Under the pieces are notes generated by a model. The model did not search any database, had not been told where the DNA came from, and saw only the letters and a program-made list of their open reading frames with translations. 64,000 nt of DNA from Callaeas wilsoni (lineage: Eukaryota; Chordata; Aves; Passeriformes; Callaeidae): the NCBI GenBank assembly GCA_013398955.1, contig VWPU01012712.1:558001-622000 (forward strand), given 5' to 3'. Positions 49,782-61,350 of this stretch are shown here, piece after piece. The translations under genes were made by a program, and so were the position numbers. Position 1 is the first letter of the stretch; each line of letters begins with the position of its first letter.

Positions 49782-50129
49782 TAGCACTGCAACAGCGAAC
49801 TCTAAAAATCTCCATGGCTGCATAAATGCCATTAGGAAGAACAACACATTCAGTGTTTGTTATGTTTTTTATGCTGTTCTGTCAGGGTGATCCACACATT
49901 TTGAAGAACCAGTACCCAAGTGCCTACAGTGGTAGAGTGGGAGAGAAGGGGGGAAAGGAAGGGAAACAAGAACTGAATCCAAGGTGGAGGCAAGCAGCAG
50001 TACAACAGACAGCTGGTGTTTGGGTGGTGGTAAATCACCCTGAAATGAGCCTCTTCCCTCAGCTCAATGAGGCCTAAACAACAAAGGAAGGCACAGCTTG
50101 CAGCCGGACAGCCTGCTAGCCAACCACAG
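49782..50129. other. Unique noncoding DNA
   Basis: A purine-rich patch lies at 49937-49970. No gene or transposon is recognised. Confidence 0.6.
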
Positions 50130-50480
50130 ACACACATGACAGCTTCATTCAGGAGCCCGGAGTCAATACAAAAGCTCCGAAATCAATCCGACATCCTGCG
50201 ACCTCAAACAATGCGCCAAATCTTCTCAGAATTGGAGCCCCAAATGAGGGGGAGCAGCATTCAAGGGAGATCAAAACGCAGGGCTGGCATTGAAAGGGAC
50301 TAAAAAGGAGAAGAATGTTCCCAGTTTATTAATGGTGAGGTCTGGCCGGCTGCATCCCAGCCACCATAGGTTACGTTCATTAAAGGGCAGCGCTTTGCAC
50401 GTATTATGCAGAGCGCCCGGAGAGTATGTGTTGTGTGCGTGTGTCCGCCAGCGTGCCCCTCACTTGCTAGAGATCAGGAT
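50130..50480. promoter_or_regulatory. Candidate conserved noncoding element
   Basis: This 350-base block is unusually rich in CpG-containing words for its surroundings (GCTCCGAAATCAATCCGAC, CTGCGACC, AATGCGCC, GCACGTATTATGCAGAGCGC). It also carries AT-rich factor cores such as TTTATTAATGG and GTTCATTAAAGG. CpGs decay quickly in methylated unique DNA, so their retention hints at constraint or low methylation. It is followed by a second candidate at 50715-50850. Enhancer or distal promoter activity is inferred. Confidence 0.35.
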
Positions 50481-50661
50481 GTGCCTTTCTGCTTAGCACT
50501 GTTGTCTCCATCAGAAATTCCTCCTGTGTGAACTGCAAACGGAGTTTTTTCCCACTTGAGCGACTGTATGGGCACAGACGCGCACACGTACACACTCTCT
50601 CTCTCATCTCTGAGCCTGAAAAGCATAAAGGAACTCAGACAGACTCTTTCCAACTTAAGGG

Positions 50662-50684
50662 AAAAAAAAAAAAAAAAAAAAAAA
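50662..50684. repeat. (A)23 homopolymer
   Basis: Twenty-three consecutive A after CAACTTAAGGG. The preceding sequence shows no retrogene or LINE, so it is treated as a simple repeat. It separates two enhancer-like blocks. Confidence 0.95.
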
Positions 50685-50714
50685 GACAACATTTCACATC
50701 CCCTTCCCTCCCGG

Positions 50715-50850
50715 CCATACTTTCAGCTCACACACACAAAATCTATTACAAAAGACCGAAGCATTATGAGATTGCCGCTGCTGCTGATGAAGTTGATTGC
50801 TCCATAAACCCCACTCCTATGTGCCATAAAGGACCCGGTCCCACAGCACA
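50715..50850. promoter_or_regulatory. Candidate conserved noncoding element
   Basis: It contains CATTATGAG, TTGATTGCTCCATAAACCCC at about 50793-50812 and GTGCCATAAAGG. The two CCATAAA words 28 bases apart resemble posterior HOX/CDX-type cores. A short trinucleotide patch (GCTGCTGCTGATGA) is embedded. It is grouped with the block upstream by proximity; function is inferred. Confidence 0.3.
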
Positions 50851-51568
50851 ACAAATCCACAAAGGAGAGTAAAGGGAAAAAAAGAAAACCTGCTTCAGTC
50901 CCTGGCATTGTCCCCTCCGGGCAGGATTGCCCCTGCTGGGGTAGTTTCACTTGCAGAATCTGTCTTGCAGCACTACACAAAATTGGCACCCTTCCCCCTT
51001 CAGCAACAAAAAGGCCAAGCAAATCCTTTTTATCAGCTTCTCTTTGAAGGCAGGTGGAAAAGTATAATATAGACATACACAGGGAAAAAAAAGATAAATA
51101 CCATTTGCAAAAGTACTGTTTGGATTTGCCTGTCCTAATTATCTTCTTTTCAGCTGCCACATTTGAAAGAATCAGACCTTGGAAGTTCTCTCCTTCTTGG
51201 ATGCACAGCCCAAGACGAAGGGCTTGCTAGAGGAGGTCAGACTTGAAAAATATTTCTTTTTCTGTACTGAAATGTAAGCAGATGAAGAGAAAGGATGGAA
51301 ATTTTCAAAGCCATCTATGGGTCTTGATGCACATTTCTCATGAGTTTTTACTGAAGATGTGTCAAAGCCTAATCGCCTTTGCTTTTCATGTGTCACACTG
51401 ATCTGATATTCAGAACAGACATGGCTGAGGAAGCGAGCAAGCTCTCTCAAATTTGGAGAATCTTAGATAAACAGAAATTGAAAACATTAAATGCTCCTTA
51501 GGATGCAGCAAGTCCCATGTATTTTATCTCAAAATTTAGGGAAAAAGAGTAAGAAAAAAATGTGCACG
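50851..51568. other. Unique noncoding DNA
   Basis: No gene or transposon is recognised. A 145-codon minus-strand frame (50723-51160) crosses the candidate regulatory block and has no known domain. Confidence 0.55.
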
Positions 51569-51714
51569 CTCCATCCCTGGAAGTGTTCAAGGCCATGTTG
51601 GATGGGGCTTTGAGCAACCCGCTCTAGTGGAAAGTGTCCCTGCCCATGGCAGGAGGTTGAAACCAGATGATCTTTAAGGTCCCTTCCAACCCAAATTTTT
51701 CTGTGATTCTATGA
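51569..51714 (+). mobile_element. CR1 LINE 3' tail fragment
   Basis: Sense-order blocks CTCCATCCCTGGAAGTGTTC, AAGGCCATGTTGGATGGGGC, TTGAGCAACCCGCTCTAGTG, GTCCCTGCCCATGGCAGG, GATCTTTAAGGTCCCTTCCA, ending TTCTGTGATTCTATGA. It is a clean, 5'-truncated 146-base tail. Confidence 0.96.
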
Positions 51715-54700
51715 AATGAATGTTAAAGCTCCACAAAAAAATCTTTATGCTTCATTCACACTTTATGTCACGAGTCTACACTGTTATTGCCACTACTCTG
51801 GAGTCCTTACAGACCACAAGCATGATCTCTATCGCCTCCTTTGAGAAGATATCTCCAATTTAACTTTAAAAATATGATAATGTCATACAGATGCCAGAGG
51901 GTGACTGGGCGAAGACAAGTATAGCAGATGCAAACAAGCTTTTTCAAGGTAGGATGGAAGGTCATCCCCAAGGGCAAGACAAGATGAGGTGATGTCCAAA
52001 CCCCAAGCAAGAAGACTGGAGCAGTCCTCACCCAGTTTGTCAACAGTAAGTCAAAAAACTTCTCCATTAGCATTCGTAGAAAGAGGAAAACTGCATCCAG
52101 TCTGGGCGAGTGCCCAAATACAGGGTAGATGAGTGGTAGGAAATGATGGAGGATGCAACAATTCCTAGCACTGCAGATGAAAGAGAGTCTGCAGGGATCA
52201 AACGGAAAAAGATTCAAGATTAGGTTTTTTTGTATGGGTAATAAAGTGGAAATTTTTTTTCAGATATCTAGCGAGTCTAAATGTACGGTTTTCAAATTCA
52301 GGAAAACTGAGCTCTTATTTGGATGAACTGCCTTTTTTGTTTTGTTTTATTTTGTTTTATCTTGCCTGCTTTAAACTCTGCTATTTAAATAATTTAACAA
52401 TCTATCTTAAATATTTCACCAATAAATCACAGGCTTGTGTTTCTATTTCATGTTAAAACTAATCAGTGGAGGAGTGCCTGAGCTGTAAGTTAAAATTCTG
52501 CTCCACCAACCCAGCGATGCATAATCATTTCTGTGCAGAATCCCTAGTGAATAAAAACTTCTCTGCAGAATTAATGCCATATAAAAAAGTTCTTTGTGCA
52601 GGCTTAGAGCGCAACTGTGGCCCAGGATCATCTGCATCCTGCCAACAGGGTCAGGATTTCCAGAGCTAATTGGTGTGTAGAGTTTTCCCACCCTGGCAAG
52701 TACAAGCATGGAGCTCACAGCTGAATCCCAGACATGGGCACATTGAGATGGGGTCCCATCCACCAGTCAGGGTGCTGATAATATGCACAGAGCTCCAAAT
52801 GGTCCATGTGCGTGATGATTGTATTGAGATCCCATGCTTGTTCCCATCAAAGAGGAGTAAATAGAAAAAAATTATGATGTTGTTGGCCAAAATGGGTGAT
52901 TCTTAAAAATGCCTCTGGGATTAAGGTGTTGAGAGCCTGTACAAAGGAACACCAAATCCGCTGAGCATCAGCAGGAATAAGACTTCTCCAGGTCCTAAAT
53001 TGTGTAGCCATTTTAAACTATTTCAGTGAAGCTGAGATGCAAAAGCAACACATTTACAAAAAGTAAGAAAAGTACATCTACCTCTCCTCACTCTCTCCCA
53101 AAGTCTGAGTACATCAAATGAACCCAGGAAGCCTCACATATCTATAATTTAGTGCAATTCACTATATTTTTCTTCCTAAATCATTGAGACACAGTCAAGG
53201 CAAGACTCCCTTTGGTCTCAGTCAGCAAAATCCAAAATGCATGAATGTTGTGAATAGATACCCAGAAGCTGATAGCTAGCATATTGAATCCAAAAAGCAA
53301 ATTAAGAGACAGAAAAATGAAGGCCAAAACGGAAGGGAAGGGGAAAGGGGAATCTCTGTCAACTACATTGTTATTAAGCTGTCTTTAATTTGGTTTTGCA
53401 TCAATTTTTACTTTGTTTTGTTTCAAAACATAAAAATTCATGCCTTTTGCTTCAAAGAACTGTTTAGCGGATGATCTCACTTTGATGCCCATAGGAGCAA
53501 AACATACACAATCCTATTTGCAAAGAAAAAAGTCATCTAGGGCAGCATGACTCCTCTTCTGCAGCTGGGCAAAAGCCTCCACATCCCAGGTCCTTAACCT
53601 GAGTGGAGCTTGCTTGGGACAGGGGGAGCGAGATGAAAATAGGAGATATGTCCGCCTCCTCCACCTCCTCCTCCTTGTTTGAGGCAGACATCCCCATCTC
53701 TCCTTCCCATGTGCAGCCAACAAAACTTCCTGCACCAACTGACACGGAAACAGCTAATTTACTGCTTTGTGTCAGGAATGTAGCCAAGGTTTCGGTCCCC
53801 TGTGCCCCAGACTCCCCTCAGCTAGGCTGCTTCATCTCAAAAAGGGTCTTCCCTTCCTCCTGGCCCTCCCCTCCAACACACACTCCTCCTCCTCCTCCTC
53901 TGCTTTTGTAACTTATCTCCCTGCAAGCCACTTCCCAACAGGAGTTGAAATTAAACAGGCTGCCCATATGCCATGGCTCACTTGTTGTCTGTTCCCCTCA
54001 CTGCCATCTGGCCTATTTGCTCAGCCAAAAAGAAAAAAAAAATAGTGAAAAAAAAACCCCACCACGAAGAAAAGAAAATAAAAGAAAAGAAAAAGGGGTG
54101 GAGGGGATAAGGAAAAGAAAAAGGATAAATCCAGACACAACGAAGACGATTGAGGGAGGTGATGATGCTGTCTCTAGCATCTGCTCCTTGGCCAGGCTCC
54201 CAGATAGATCGGTAATGGAGAGCAGTAGAACCAGTGACAATTAACCCAAACATAGTCCTGTTTGTTTAACCTGTTCACAGAGATCAACCCATGTGCTGCT
54301 CCCCTGGCACGGAGGCACCACACTCCAGCAAGGAGATTCTGACTGAGAAACTTCCAGCCAGAGGAGGAAAAGAGAGATCCTCCTCTCCTGAACTGGGCTG
54401 GCAGATTCTTCAGGACGTGATGACTGTGATGACGGGCTAAGACTTTCTCCAACTCTCCAAGTCACCTTATTTTTTTTTAATAGTAGCACAGGCTATAGCA
54501 AGGACAGGTGTGACTGTGAGGGGAGGATGTTACACTGGATTTTGATGCACCCTAATTTCCCAAGCTCCTGACCCCACAAAACCAGAGGAAAAGAAAGAAA
54601 GTGGCAATAAAGATATCAGAAGAGAAAAAAAATAAAGTTATCCTAAAATACACCATTATTTCCACATTGCATCTTTAAAAAAATTTCATCCCTGGAAAGT

Positions 54701-55600
54701 GCAGATAGCAGAGATTTTTTGTTTTGTCTTTTTGAAAAGGGAAAAAGAAAAGAGGCTGACTCAAGGAACTGCATGGCTCGCCATCATGAAACAGTTCTGC
54801 CAGGACGGGAGCAAGTCTGTGGGTACAACAGAAGTTATGTTTGTTTTTCAAGCTGAAATGAAAACTTCAAGGTTAAAAAAAATAGATTAACCTGAAAAAT
54901 AGTTTTGTAAACCAGGCAACTACTAAGCTGTTTAAACAGCAGAGTGAAAAAGGGAGTAAGAAAACTACTTTTTCAACACCTTTTACTGATTTTTTTCTTT
55001 TTTGTTTTTAACTTTCAGTGAGACATTGCATACCTGTGCACATGGGTGTCAAAAGCCATACGGCTGGTTCCTCTGGAGGCAAACCCCACTGAGCCACGAG
55101 ATGATGATAATTACCACTAGAGCTGCATGAGATCATGAAGGGGAATCCCCTGCAGGGAGAGGCGGCTGGGGAGGAAGAGCAGACCTCCTCTTTCCAGGGG
55201 TTGTGATGTGCACAGATGCTCCCCAGATGGAAAGGTGTTGCACAGACTACTAGGGAAGGAGCACCTCCATTAGCCGTGTCCCTGCATCTGAATCCTTCAC
55301 AAACACAGAGCAGAGGAGATGATCCTCCTGAAGGCCAGTACCTTCTGATTCAAGGTTTTGTTTTTCCATTGCAGCCTGACTCAATAACAGAGCAAAACTG
55401 AGCAGATTGAATGTTTTCACGCATGATTGTTCCTCTGCTTGCAAGCAGTGATCCACATGAGCGCTGTCTGTCTTAGGGTCCCCATTTATCTACACCTGCA
55501 TCTGCACATTTAGGGAAGCAACATGCAGAGTGTGGCAAAGGTTCCCTCAAAGGAAAGGTTGCATTGAGTTTTCCAGCTGTTGTGCTTGTGGTCCCTAATA
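51715..55600. other. Unique noncoding DNA with simple-sequence patches
   Basis: A TTTTG/TTTTA repeat lies at 52333-52361. CCT-rich patches lie at 53655-53680 and 53883-53901. An A-rich then purine-rich tract occupies about 54028-54130. No gene or transposon is recognised. A 136-codon minus-strand frame (51807-52217) shows no domain. Confidence 0.55.
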
Positions 55601-55726
55601 CAGAATCAGAAAATCATAGAATGTTCTGAGTTGGAAGGGACCAACCACAAGGACCATCAAGTCCAACTCCTGGCCCTTCACAGAACAACCCCAAGATTCA
55701 CCCCAAGATTCAAACCATCTGCCTGG
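55601..55726 (-). mobile_element. CR1 LINE 3' tail with a 12-bp internal tandem duplication
   Basis: The plus strand reads AATCATAGAATGTTCTGAGT, TGGAAGGGACCAACCACAAG, ATCAAGTCCAACTCCTGGCC, then a duplicated CCCCAAGATTCA (55689-55700 and 55701-55712). The unit occurs once in CR1, so the duplication arose in this copy. Recognisable CR1 sequence fades after about 55726. Confidence 0.92.
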
Positions 55727-57479
55727 TACTAGAGAACAACTCTTTCCCCACCCAAACAGCCCACTTGCAGTTGTCAGAAAGGAGGAAGTGCTTTGTCAAT
55801 GCAAAATACTTTGTAACAGTGGAAACAGAAACCAGAAGTTCATCTAAAACCGAAACATGCCAGCATTTCCATCTTTAACGCTGCTGCAGTCACCCTGCAG
55901 CAGGGCCTCCAGATTTGGGAACAAATAAAACCAGGAACAGTCAGGTAGAAGTCCTCTGTGAGGAGACGAATTTCACCAAAGGTTTTGTCTGACATCACCA
56001 GCCCATCCTTGCTCCATTGTTGTAGTTTATGATCTCACCACGAAGCACCTCTGTGGAGTCATTCCCTCCTATCTCACTGCAGCCCATCCATTATCCTCTG
56101 CCTAATTACTTCCACAGCGCTGCTGCAAGAGAGATATTTCCTACAGCTGAACATTTGTATTCCCAAGAGCTGACACCTGCCAGGTCAGGTTCCTCAGTCT
56201 TTACATTTGATGTTACTACAGCAGGAAGGTGATCCAGAGAACAGAAAAGCACACGAAGACAGCAATCAGTCTGATTCCTCCATTTGGATATTCCTTTAAA
56301 AAAAAAGGGACTTGCTAAAGATCATACTACATTATTCTACAGAAATAGGGTGGAAGGAAAGGTGAATTGTGCTGACTACAATCTGTCCAATTCTCCATTA
56401 AATCAGATTTCTCTCATTAGGGATAACAATGAACTGCAATAAAATCAATGGAAAGGCAGCACAGTATGGAAAACTGGGAAGGGGAGGGTTAGTTTTTCTT
56501 GTACTTTAGTTTTGAGGTGTGGGAGCTGGGAGCAATCAACACCGAGCTAATGGCATCCAAGCTGACTCCTGACCACTGCATCACTTTTGAGGTCACAGTT
56601 TTCCACAAAACCAACCAATTCATCCTGTGAAGGGAATGAGGACGCTGGGCATTCTGCAGCCTGCACGGAAAGCCCCGGAAGATGCTCTAATGTGCCCACT
56701 CACAGGATGCCACTTGTGGCAGGTCAGGGAGCAACTGTCACCTCACCAAATATCACCTCTCTAACTGAAGCTTCTGAGCATGAAGCCATCCCAGAAGCAT
56801 GTCATTTCTCATTTACTCTCTGTAGAGAGGTTTCAAAATACTCTGCATCTGTATGTTGTGATAAGGGAAGATGTTGTCCTCTCATGACTATGCTATTGGC
56901 GTGACAATGAGAAATTTTGGGGTCCTTGACTTGCCTTCCCTCTGAGAGGTTTTTGTATTTTGAAAATCATTTTCCCCATCTCTGATTCCTTCTCTTCTCC
57001 CATGTTTAATGACAAGAAATCTTTTCATATAGGGCAGAAGTCTTTTCATCAGTGGGCCTGAGAGCAATTTTTCAAACCAATTGTAGGATCGTCTCTAATA
57101 TACCATACCTGAGGTGTTCAACTGTCCTTGATTAATATAACAGAAGCACCTTCAGAGCTCTCCCATCCAAATATTGGATTAATACAGGCATGTGGAATCC
57201 ATCTAGATCTGGATAGTTCACCTCCAGCAGCTGCAAGACCACTAGTGGTGAAATTTAAGGGACTGTGTTTGCCGATCTTGGCCTCACAAGGACCAAAGGA
57301 CAATTGTCACCTTTAAAGAGGCGCTTCATCAGTGCCATATCATGCCTAAACATGTGGGCAAAAGGGGCAACACACTCAGGGACTATTTCTGTGACAAATC
57401 GCCACTCATTGGCCAAGGAAGTCCAACCACATCTTCATTTTGAAGGGTCAAAGATATGAGAGGAGTCTGAAGCCTCTCT
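55727..57479. other. Unique noncoding DNA
   Basis: No gene or transposon is recognised. Open frames are at most 105 codons and look random. Confidence 0.6.
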
Positions 57480-57761
57480 AGTGACCTGCGACAGGACCCA
57501 AGGGAATCAAATGAAGTTGTATCAAGGCAGGTTTAGCTTGGATGTCAGGAAAAGGTTCTTCTCCTGGAAGGTGGTTGGGCACTGGAACAGGCTCACAGGA
57601 CAAGTGATCACAGTGTGAGCCTGGCAGAGTTCAAGAAGAGTTTGGACAATGCTCTCAGGCACATAGTGTGATTTTTGGGGGTGTCCCATGCATGCCCAGG
57701 AGCTGGACTCAACGATCCTTGTGGATCTCTTCCTTTTCAGGATATTCTATGACTCTGTGAA
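57480..57761 (+). mobile_element. CR1 LINE 3' region, about 280 bases
   Basis: Sense-order blocks GACAGGACCCAAGGGAATCA, GGTTTAGCTTGGATGTCAGG, AAGGTGGTTGGGCACTGGAA, GTTTGGACAATGCTCTCAGG, AGCTGGACTCAACGATCCTT, ending GGATATTCTATGACTCTGTG. It has the same tail type as the copies at 5998 and 49597. Confidence 0.95.
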
Positions 57762-58352
57762 GACCTGAGTCCCTCTATCCTGACAGTCTGACATCTCCCT
57801 ACCATGAAGCCTATGGGTGTTAGTGTAAGACTGCCAGGCTTATCTTAGCTAGTGGGTCTTATCAGATTCTCACCTTTAGGGGTGCTCTAAAGCCATCTGC
57901 CACCCCCAGCTTCCCGTATCAGCTGTCTCAGCATCTGTGCTGGAAGTCCAAAAAAACCCCAAGGCTCTGAGTCACAGTGGCCACAAATCCACTGTGCAAG
58001 ACTGGTCCTAAACCTACGCCTTTCTGCTGCTGCTAGAGCTGGATCTAAAACTACAGGAAACAGAATGGTAACATGCAAATCAGTGGCAAGCATGGGGAGA
58101 TAGCCAGCTGCTGGCCAGGCAGCCTACTCTGCCTCAAAGGAGACAAAAAACAACCGAAACCTCCTTAATTCCCAACAGAGGCTGGGGACAGCCCAGGCAG
58201 AGCAGCAGGGCCAGGGCAGAGCGCTGGCAGACATGGGTCCAGCCTCCTCCCTGGGCCTGCCTGGACCTTCAAAGGCCTAAATCAAAGCAGCAGGAGGAAC
58301 TCGAATGCTTAGAAATCTTCAGTTTGGACCTGTTTTAACAATGGTGTCAGTT

Positions 58353-58375
58353 AAAAAAAAAAAAAAAAAAAAAAA
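58353..58375. repeat. (A)23 homopolymer
   Basis: Twenty-three consecutive A after GGTGTCAGTT. No retrogene is visible upstream. Confidence 0.95.
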
Positions 58376-59355
58376 GACCTCTCTTATCTAGCCAAATGTG
58401 GCCAAAAAAATCATGTTTATTTCATTTAAATTCCCCAAAGACAATGCAGAGTTTTCTGAGAATGCCTGAATTTCAAAAAAACACTCAAATTTCTGTGCCT
58501 TTTCATTCCTTGACAGAAAAATTACATTTTTGGGGAAGGCAAGGACTGCTTTGTTTTCATTCAAAGTCTGAGAGAGAGCTTTCCAACCAAACCTATCAAA
58601 CTTATCAGCTCCCACCCATGTTACTTCACCACCTTTCTAACATTTGATGTTCACTTTTACCCAGGCTTGCTTGTTGTATTTTCTTGAGGTGTTACAAGCA
58701 AAATCAGTGGGGGAAGGATGAAGTATATTTGTAATTCCTAAAATAGTCCAAAGTGTCCTGTAGGAAGCATGGATGATTTGACCTTCTATTCTGGTTGTAA
58801 AATGTTACAACAACAGGGCAAGCAACTAAACAATGACATCAAGATATTGGTAGCCCTTACTGCAAAATACCATCCCTGCCTTTAGCCCCAGATGTTAGGA
58901 ACTGCATTGCTTTGAACTGTTATTACCCATTCCTCCCACCCAATCCTCCGAGAAGATAAAAACCAAGGTCTGGGCTGCTGAGTCAGATTACAAACACCCA
59001 AACAAGACATTTACTCAGACACGGTTGTTTTTGGTCCCTACTTCACTGAAACTCTGTGTCACAGGGCTTGGAGGAGGCTCCTTTAACTTCTTTCAGAGAA
59101 ATGATTTGCTGAGAACTAGAAGCCACACACAGGGAGGAAAAAAACACAAGAAATAAACTTATTTTGTGAAGAAGGCAAATTTATAAACTTCTGGTCAGAA
59201 ACTGATTTTTCTTGATATAAAATCCCGAGCAACTAAGTAGACAACCCTGTAGAAATATTATGGCCAGGAAGATAAAGCACTAGCCTGGAAATTGTGAATT
59301 ATAAGCTTTTTGGAACAGCAATGCCATGTATGAATAACCTATGGCAACTTGGGTA

Positions 59356-59382
59356 ACAGTTGTAACAACCTGTTACAACTGT
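59356..59382. repeat. Perfect 11-bp inverted repeat, 5-nt loop
   Basis: ACAGTTGTAAC (59356-59366) and GTTACAACTGT (59372-59382) are exact reverse complements around AACCT. The stem is AT-leaning, and no terminator or RNA gene context is visible. Confidence 0.85.
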
Positions 59383-59434
59383 GAGCCTCAGTTTCCCCTG
59401 AACACTTATATCCAAAGTGGTCTGGCTTTCCCTA

Positions 59435-59575
59435 CAAAAACAAAACAAAACAAAATAAAACCCCCAAAAAACCACCCCCCACAACAACCCCAAGCCAAAC
59501 CAAATAAAAAAACCCATAAATCCCCCAAAAAACTCAATACTCTCCCTCCGTCCAAAAAGAAAAAAAAAACCAAAC
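59435..59575. repeat. A/C-rich low-complexity tract
   Basis: It starts as a CAAAA pentanucleotide repeat and degenerates into A runs alternating with C runs. A 90-codon frame of Lys, Pro, Asn and Gln across it is an artefact of composition. Confidence 0.9.
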
Positions 59576-60426
59576 CAGAAAACTGCATCTGTTGCAAGAG
59601 TTTCGTATTATGAGAATTATTTTAGCAATTAGAACTTTTGAGGTGACTAAATTCATCAGTCCCCCGAGAGAAGCTCTTCTCTTTTTGTTACATGAAAAAG
59701 TACAATTTCCCACTCTGGGGTGAGCTCAGCCTTCAGGTCACTACAGCGGAAGGCACCCCGGCAAAGTTTAGATTTTCCATTTCTCTTGGGCTTCTTCAAG
59801 TCTCCTTTTTAGTTTCAGTTTATATTTCCTGTCTTGCTGCCCTTTCGTTTTTAGGGTTTCAGATTTAAACAAAAAAACAAAAGCAGCGCTGACTCAAAAC
59901 GTTTTTGTGTTTCTCTCATTTTGACTAGAAACCAGAACAGACCAAATAAAATGAATGATATCACTCTGGGGTTCAAAGTGCTTTGTAGATCTAACTCTTT
60001 TCTCACAGAGGATGGCGTGTGCTGTCATATCCTTTATTCGAAGGGAGGGAGATCAAAACAGAGGAAGTTTGACTTTCATTTTAAGCACAAAACCCATGTT
60101 TCCAATTCCTTGGCTTACATGCTGGATACACCTGGGTTTTGAGGTCCAAAACTCTTTGGAATCTGAACCCCAAACCTTCATGCAAACATGATGCAGCACA
60201 TGTGCTGAAAATATTTATGATTAAATAAAACCAAACCTCTCTTGGATAAACTTCCTTTTTGGAGGCGAGCACGGGTTCACGGCTGAGAACCATGGTCCTT
60301 GCTGCAAGACACGGTTTTGTTGCAAGACATAGTTTTGTGTTGGTCTCAGATCTGCTAGCCTCTCAAAACAAATAAACAATGACAAGTTTTTAACTGAATT
60401 TGATTGACTTCTCATCCTCTTGCTTG

Positions 60427-60449
60427 TTTTTTTTTTTTTTTTTTTTTTT
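60427..60449. repeat. (T)23 homopolymer
   Basis: Twenty-three consecutive T between CTTGC-TTG and CTGGCAGGG. No minus-strand retrogene is visible on the downstream side. Confidence 0.95.
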
Positions 60450-60895
60450 CTGGCAGGGTTACAAATGAAGGATCAGCTCTTCAGAGATTGCAGCTAAAGC
60501 TGTTAAAGCTCTCTTGCTCCCTGCACTGTGAGGAGTGCAGAGGATGAGTGCTCACATCTTTCTCCTACTTTCAGCACCTGGGAATTATTTCCCTTATCCT
60601 GCAATTTTGACCTCTTTTCCTTTCAGTGCCACTTGCAGTCAGAAAGCAAAAATCCAGTCCCGGGGGAATATATGGGATGTTTTACATCCCAGGACAACAC
60701 TTCAACACTTTGTTTTGGGACTGCAAAAGGAGGCAAGACAATCACCTGCTTGAGTGAGCTCTTTGGACGAGGCAAACAAGTGTCACTTTGTTCTCCCTTG
60801 TGCAACCCAGGCACAGGCTGAGGGGGGTAAGGGAAGGTCAAGACAGACCCGTGATTTAAAGGCAGGAGGATGGTTTGATGACTGAATGAGTCGGG

Positions 60896-60942
60896 GGCTT
60901 CACTTTCAGCTCATGCTGACACAGAGCATTATGCAGAGGGAG
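60896..60942 (-). repeat. CR1-associated 3' extension, shared with 27754-27800
   Basis: The 40 bases at 60903-60942 are 38/40 identical to 27761-27800; the only differences are the two bases AG versus CC in the middle. Both copies sit directly at the 3' end of a minus-strand CR1 tail. The matching position and orientation suggest the extension was copied together with the element. Confidence 0.8.
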
Positions 60943-61350
60943 ACACAGAATCATGGAATCTTTTAGGTTGGAAAATACCTCCAAGATCATTGAGTCTGAT
61001 CATTTCCCCAGCACTGCCAAGGCCACCACTAACTCATGCCCCCAAGTGCCACAGCCACACGGCTTTCAAATCACTCCAGGGGTGGTGATATAGCCCTTTG
61101 GTGAAGAACATTTTTTATATTCAGTCTAAATCTCCCCTGGCACAGCTTGAGGCCATTTCCTCTCCTGTCCCTTGTTGCCCGGGAGCAGAGCCCGACCTCC
61201 CCGGCTGTCCCCTCCTGTCAGGGAGCTGTGCAGAGCCAGAACATCCCCTCTGAGCCTCTTTTTCTCCAGGCTGAGCCTCTCCAGCTCCCTCAGCTGCTCT
61301 TGGGGCTCCAGACCCTTCCCAAACTCCACTCCCTTCTCTGGACACACTCA
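60943..61350 (-). mobile_element. CR1 LINE 3' region, about 400 bases, with 3' extension
   Basis: Plus-strand order: ACACAGAATCATGGAATC, TTTTAGGTTGGAAAATACCT, GATCATTGAGTCTGATC, AGGCCACCACTAACTCATGC, CACTCCAGGGGTGGTG, GAGCCTCTTTTTCTCCAGGC, CAGCTGCTCTTGGGGCTCCA and CCCTTCTCTGGACACACTCA. These are reverse-complemented CR1 blocks reaching further 5' than most copies here. It is closely comparable to the copy at 27801 and carries the same 40-base extension. Confidence 0.94.

Larger units (their letters stand above)
57762..60895. other. Unique noncoding DNA with homopolymer and A/C-rich tracts
   Basis: This contains (A)23 at 58353-58375, a CAAAA-type repeat at 59435-59460 merging into an A/C-rich tract to about 59575, and (T)23 at 60427-60449. 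An 11-bp perfect inverted repeat lies at 59356-59382. No gene or transposon is recognised. Confidence 0.55.

Noticed and set aside
50662..50684. Poly(A) runs as tails of processed pseudogenes
   Set aside because: No coding remnant or retroelement lies upstream of this or the other three 23-base runs, and no target-site duplication is evident.
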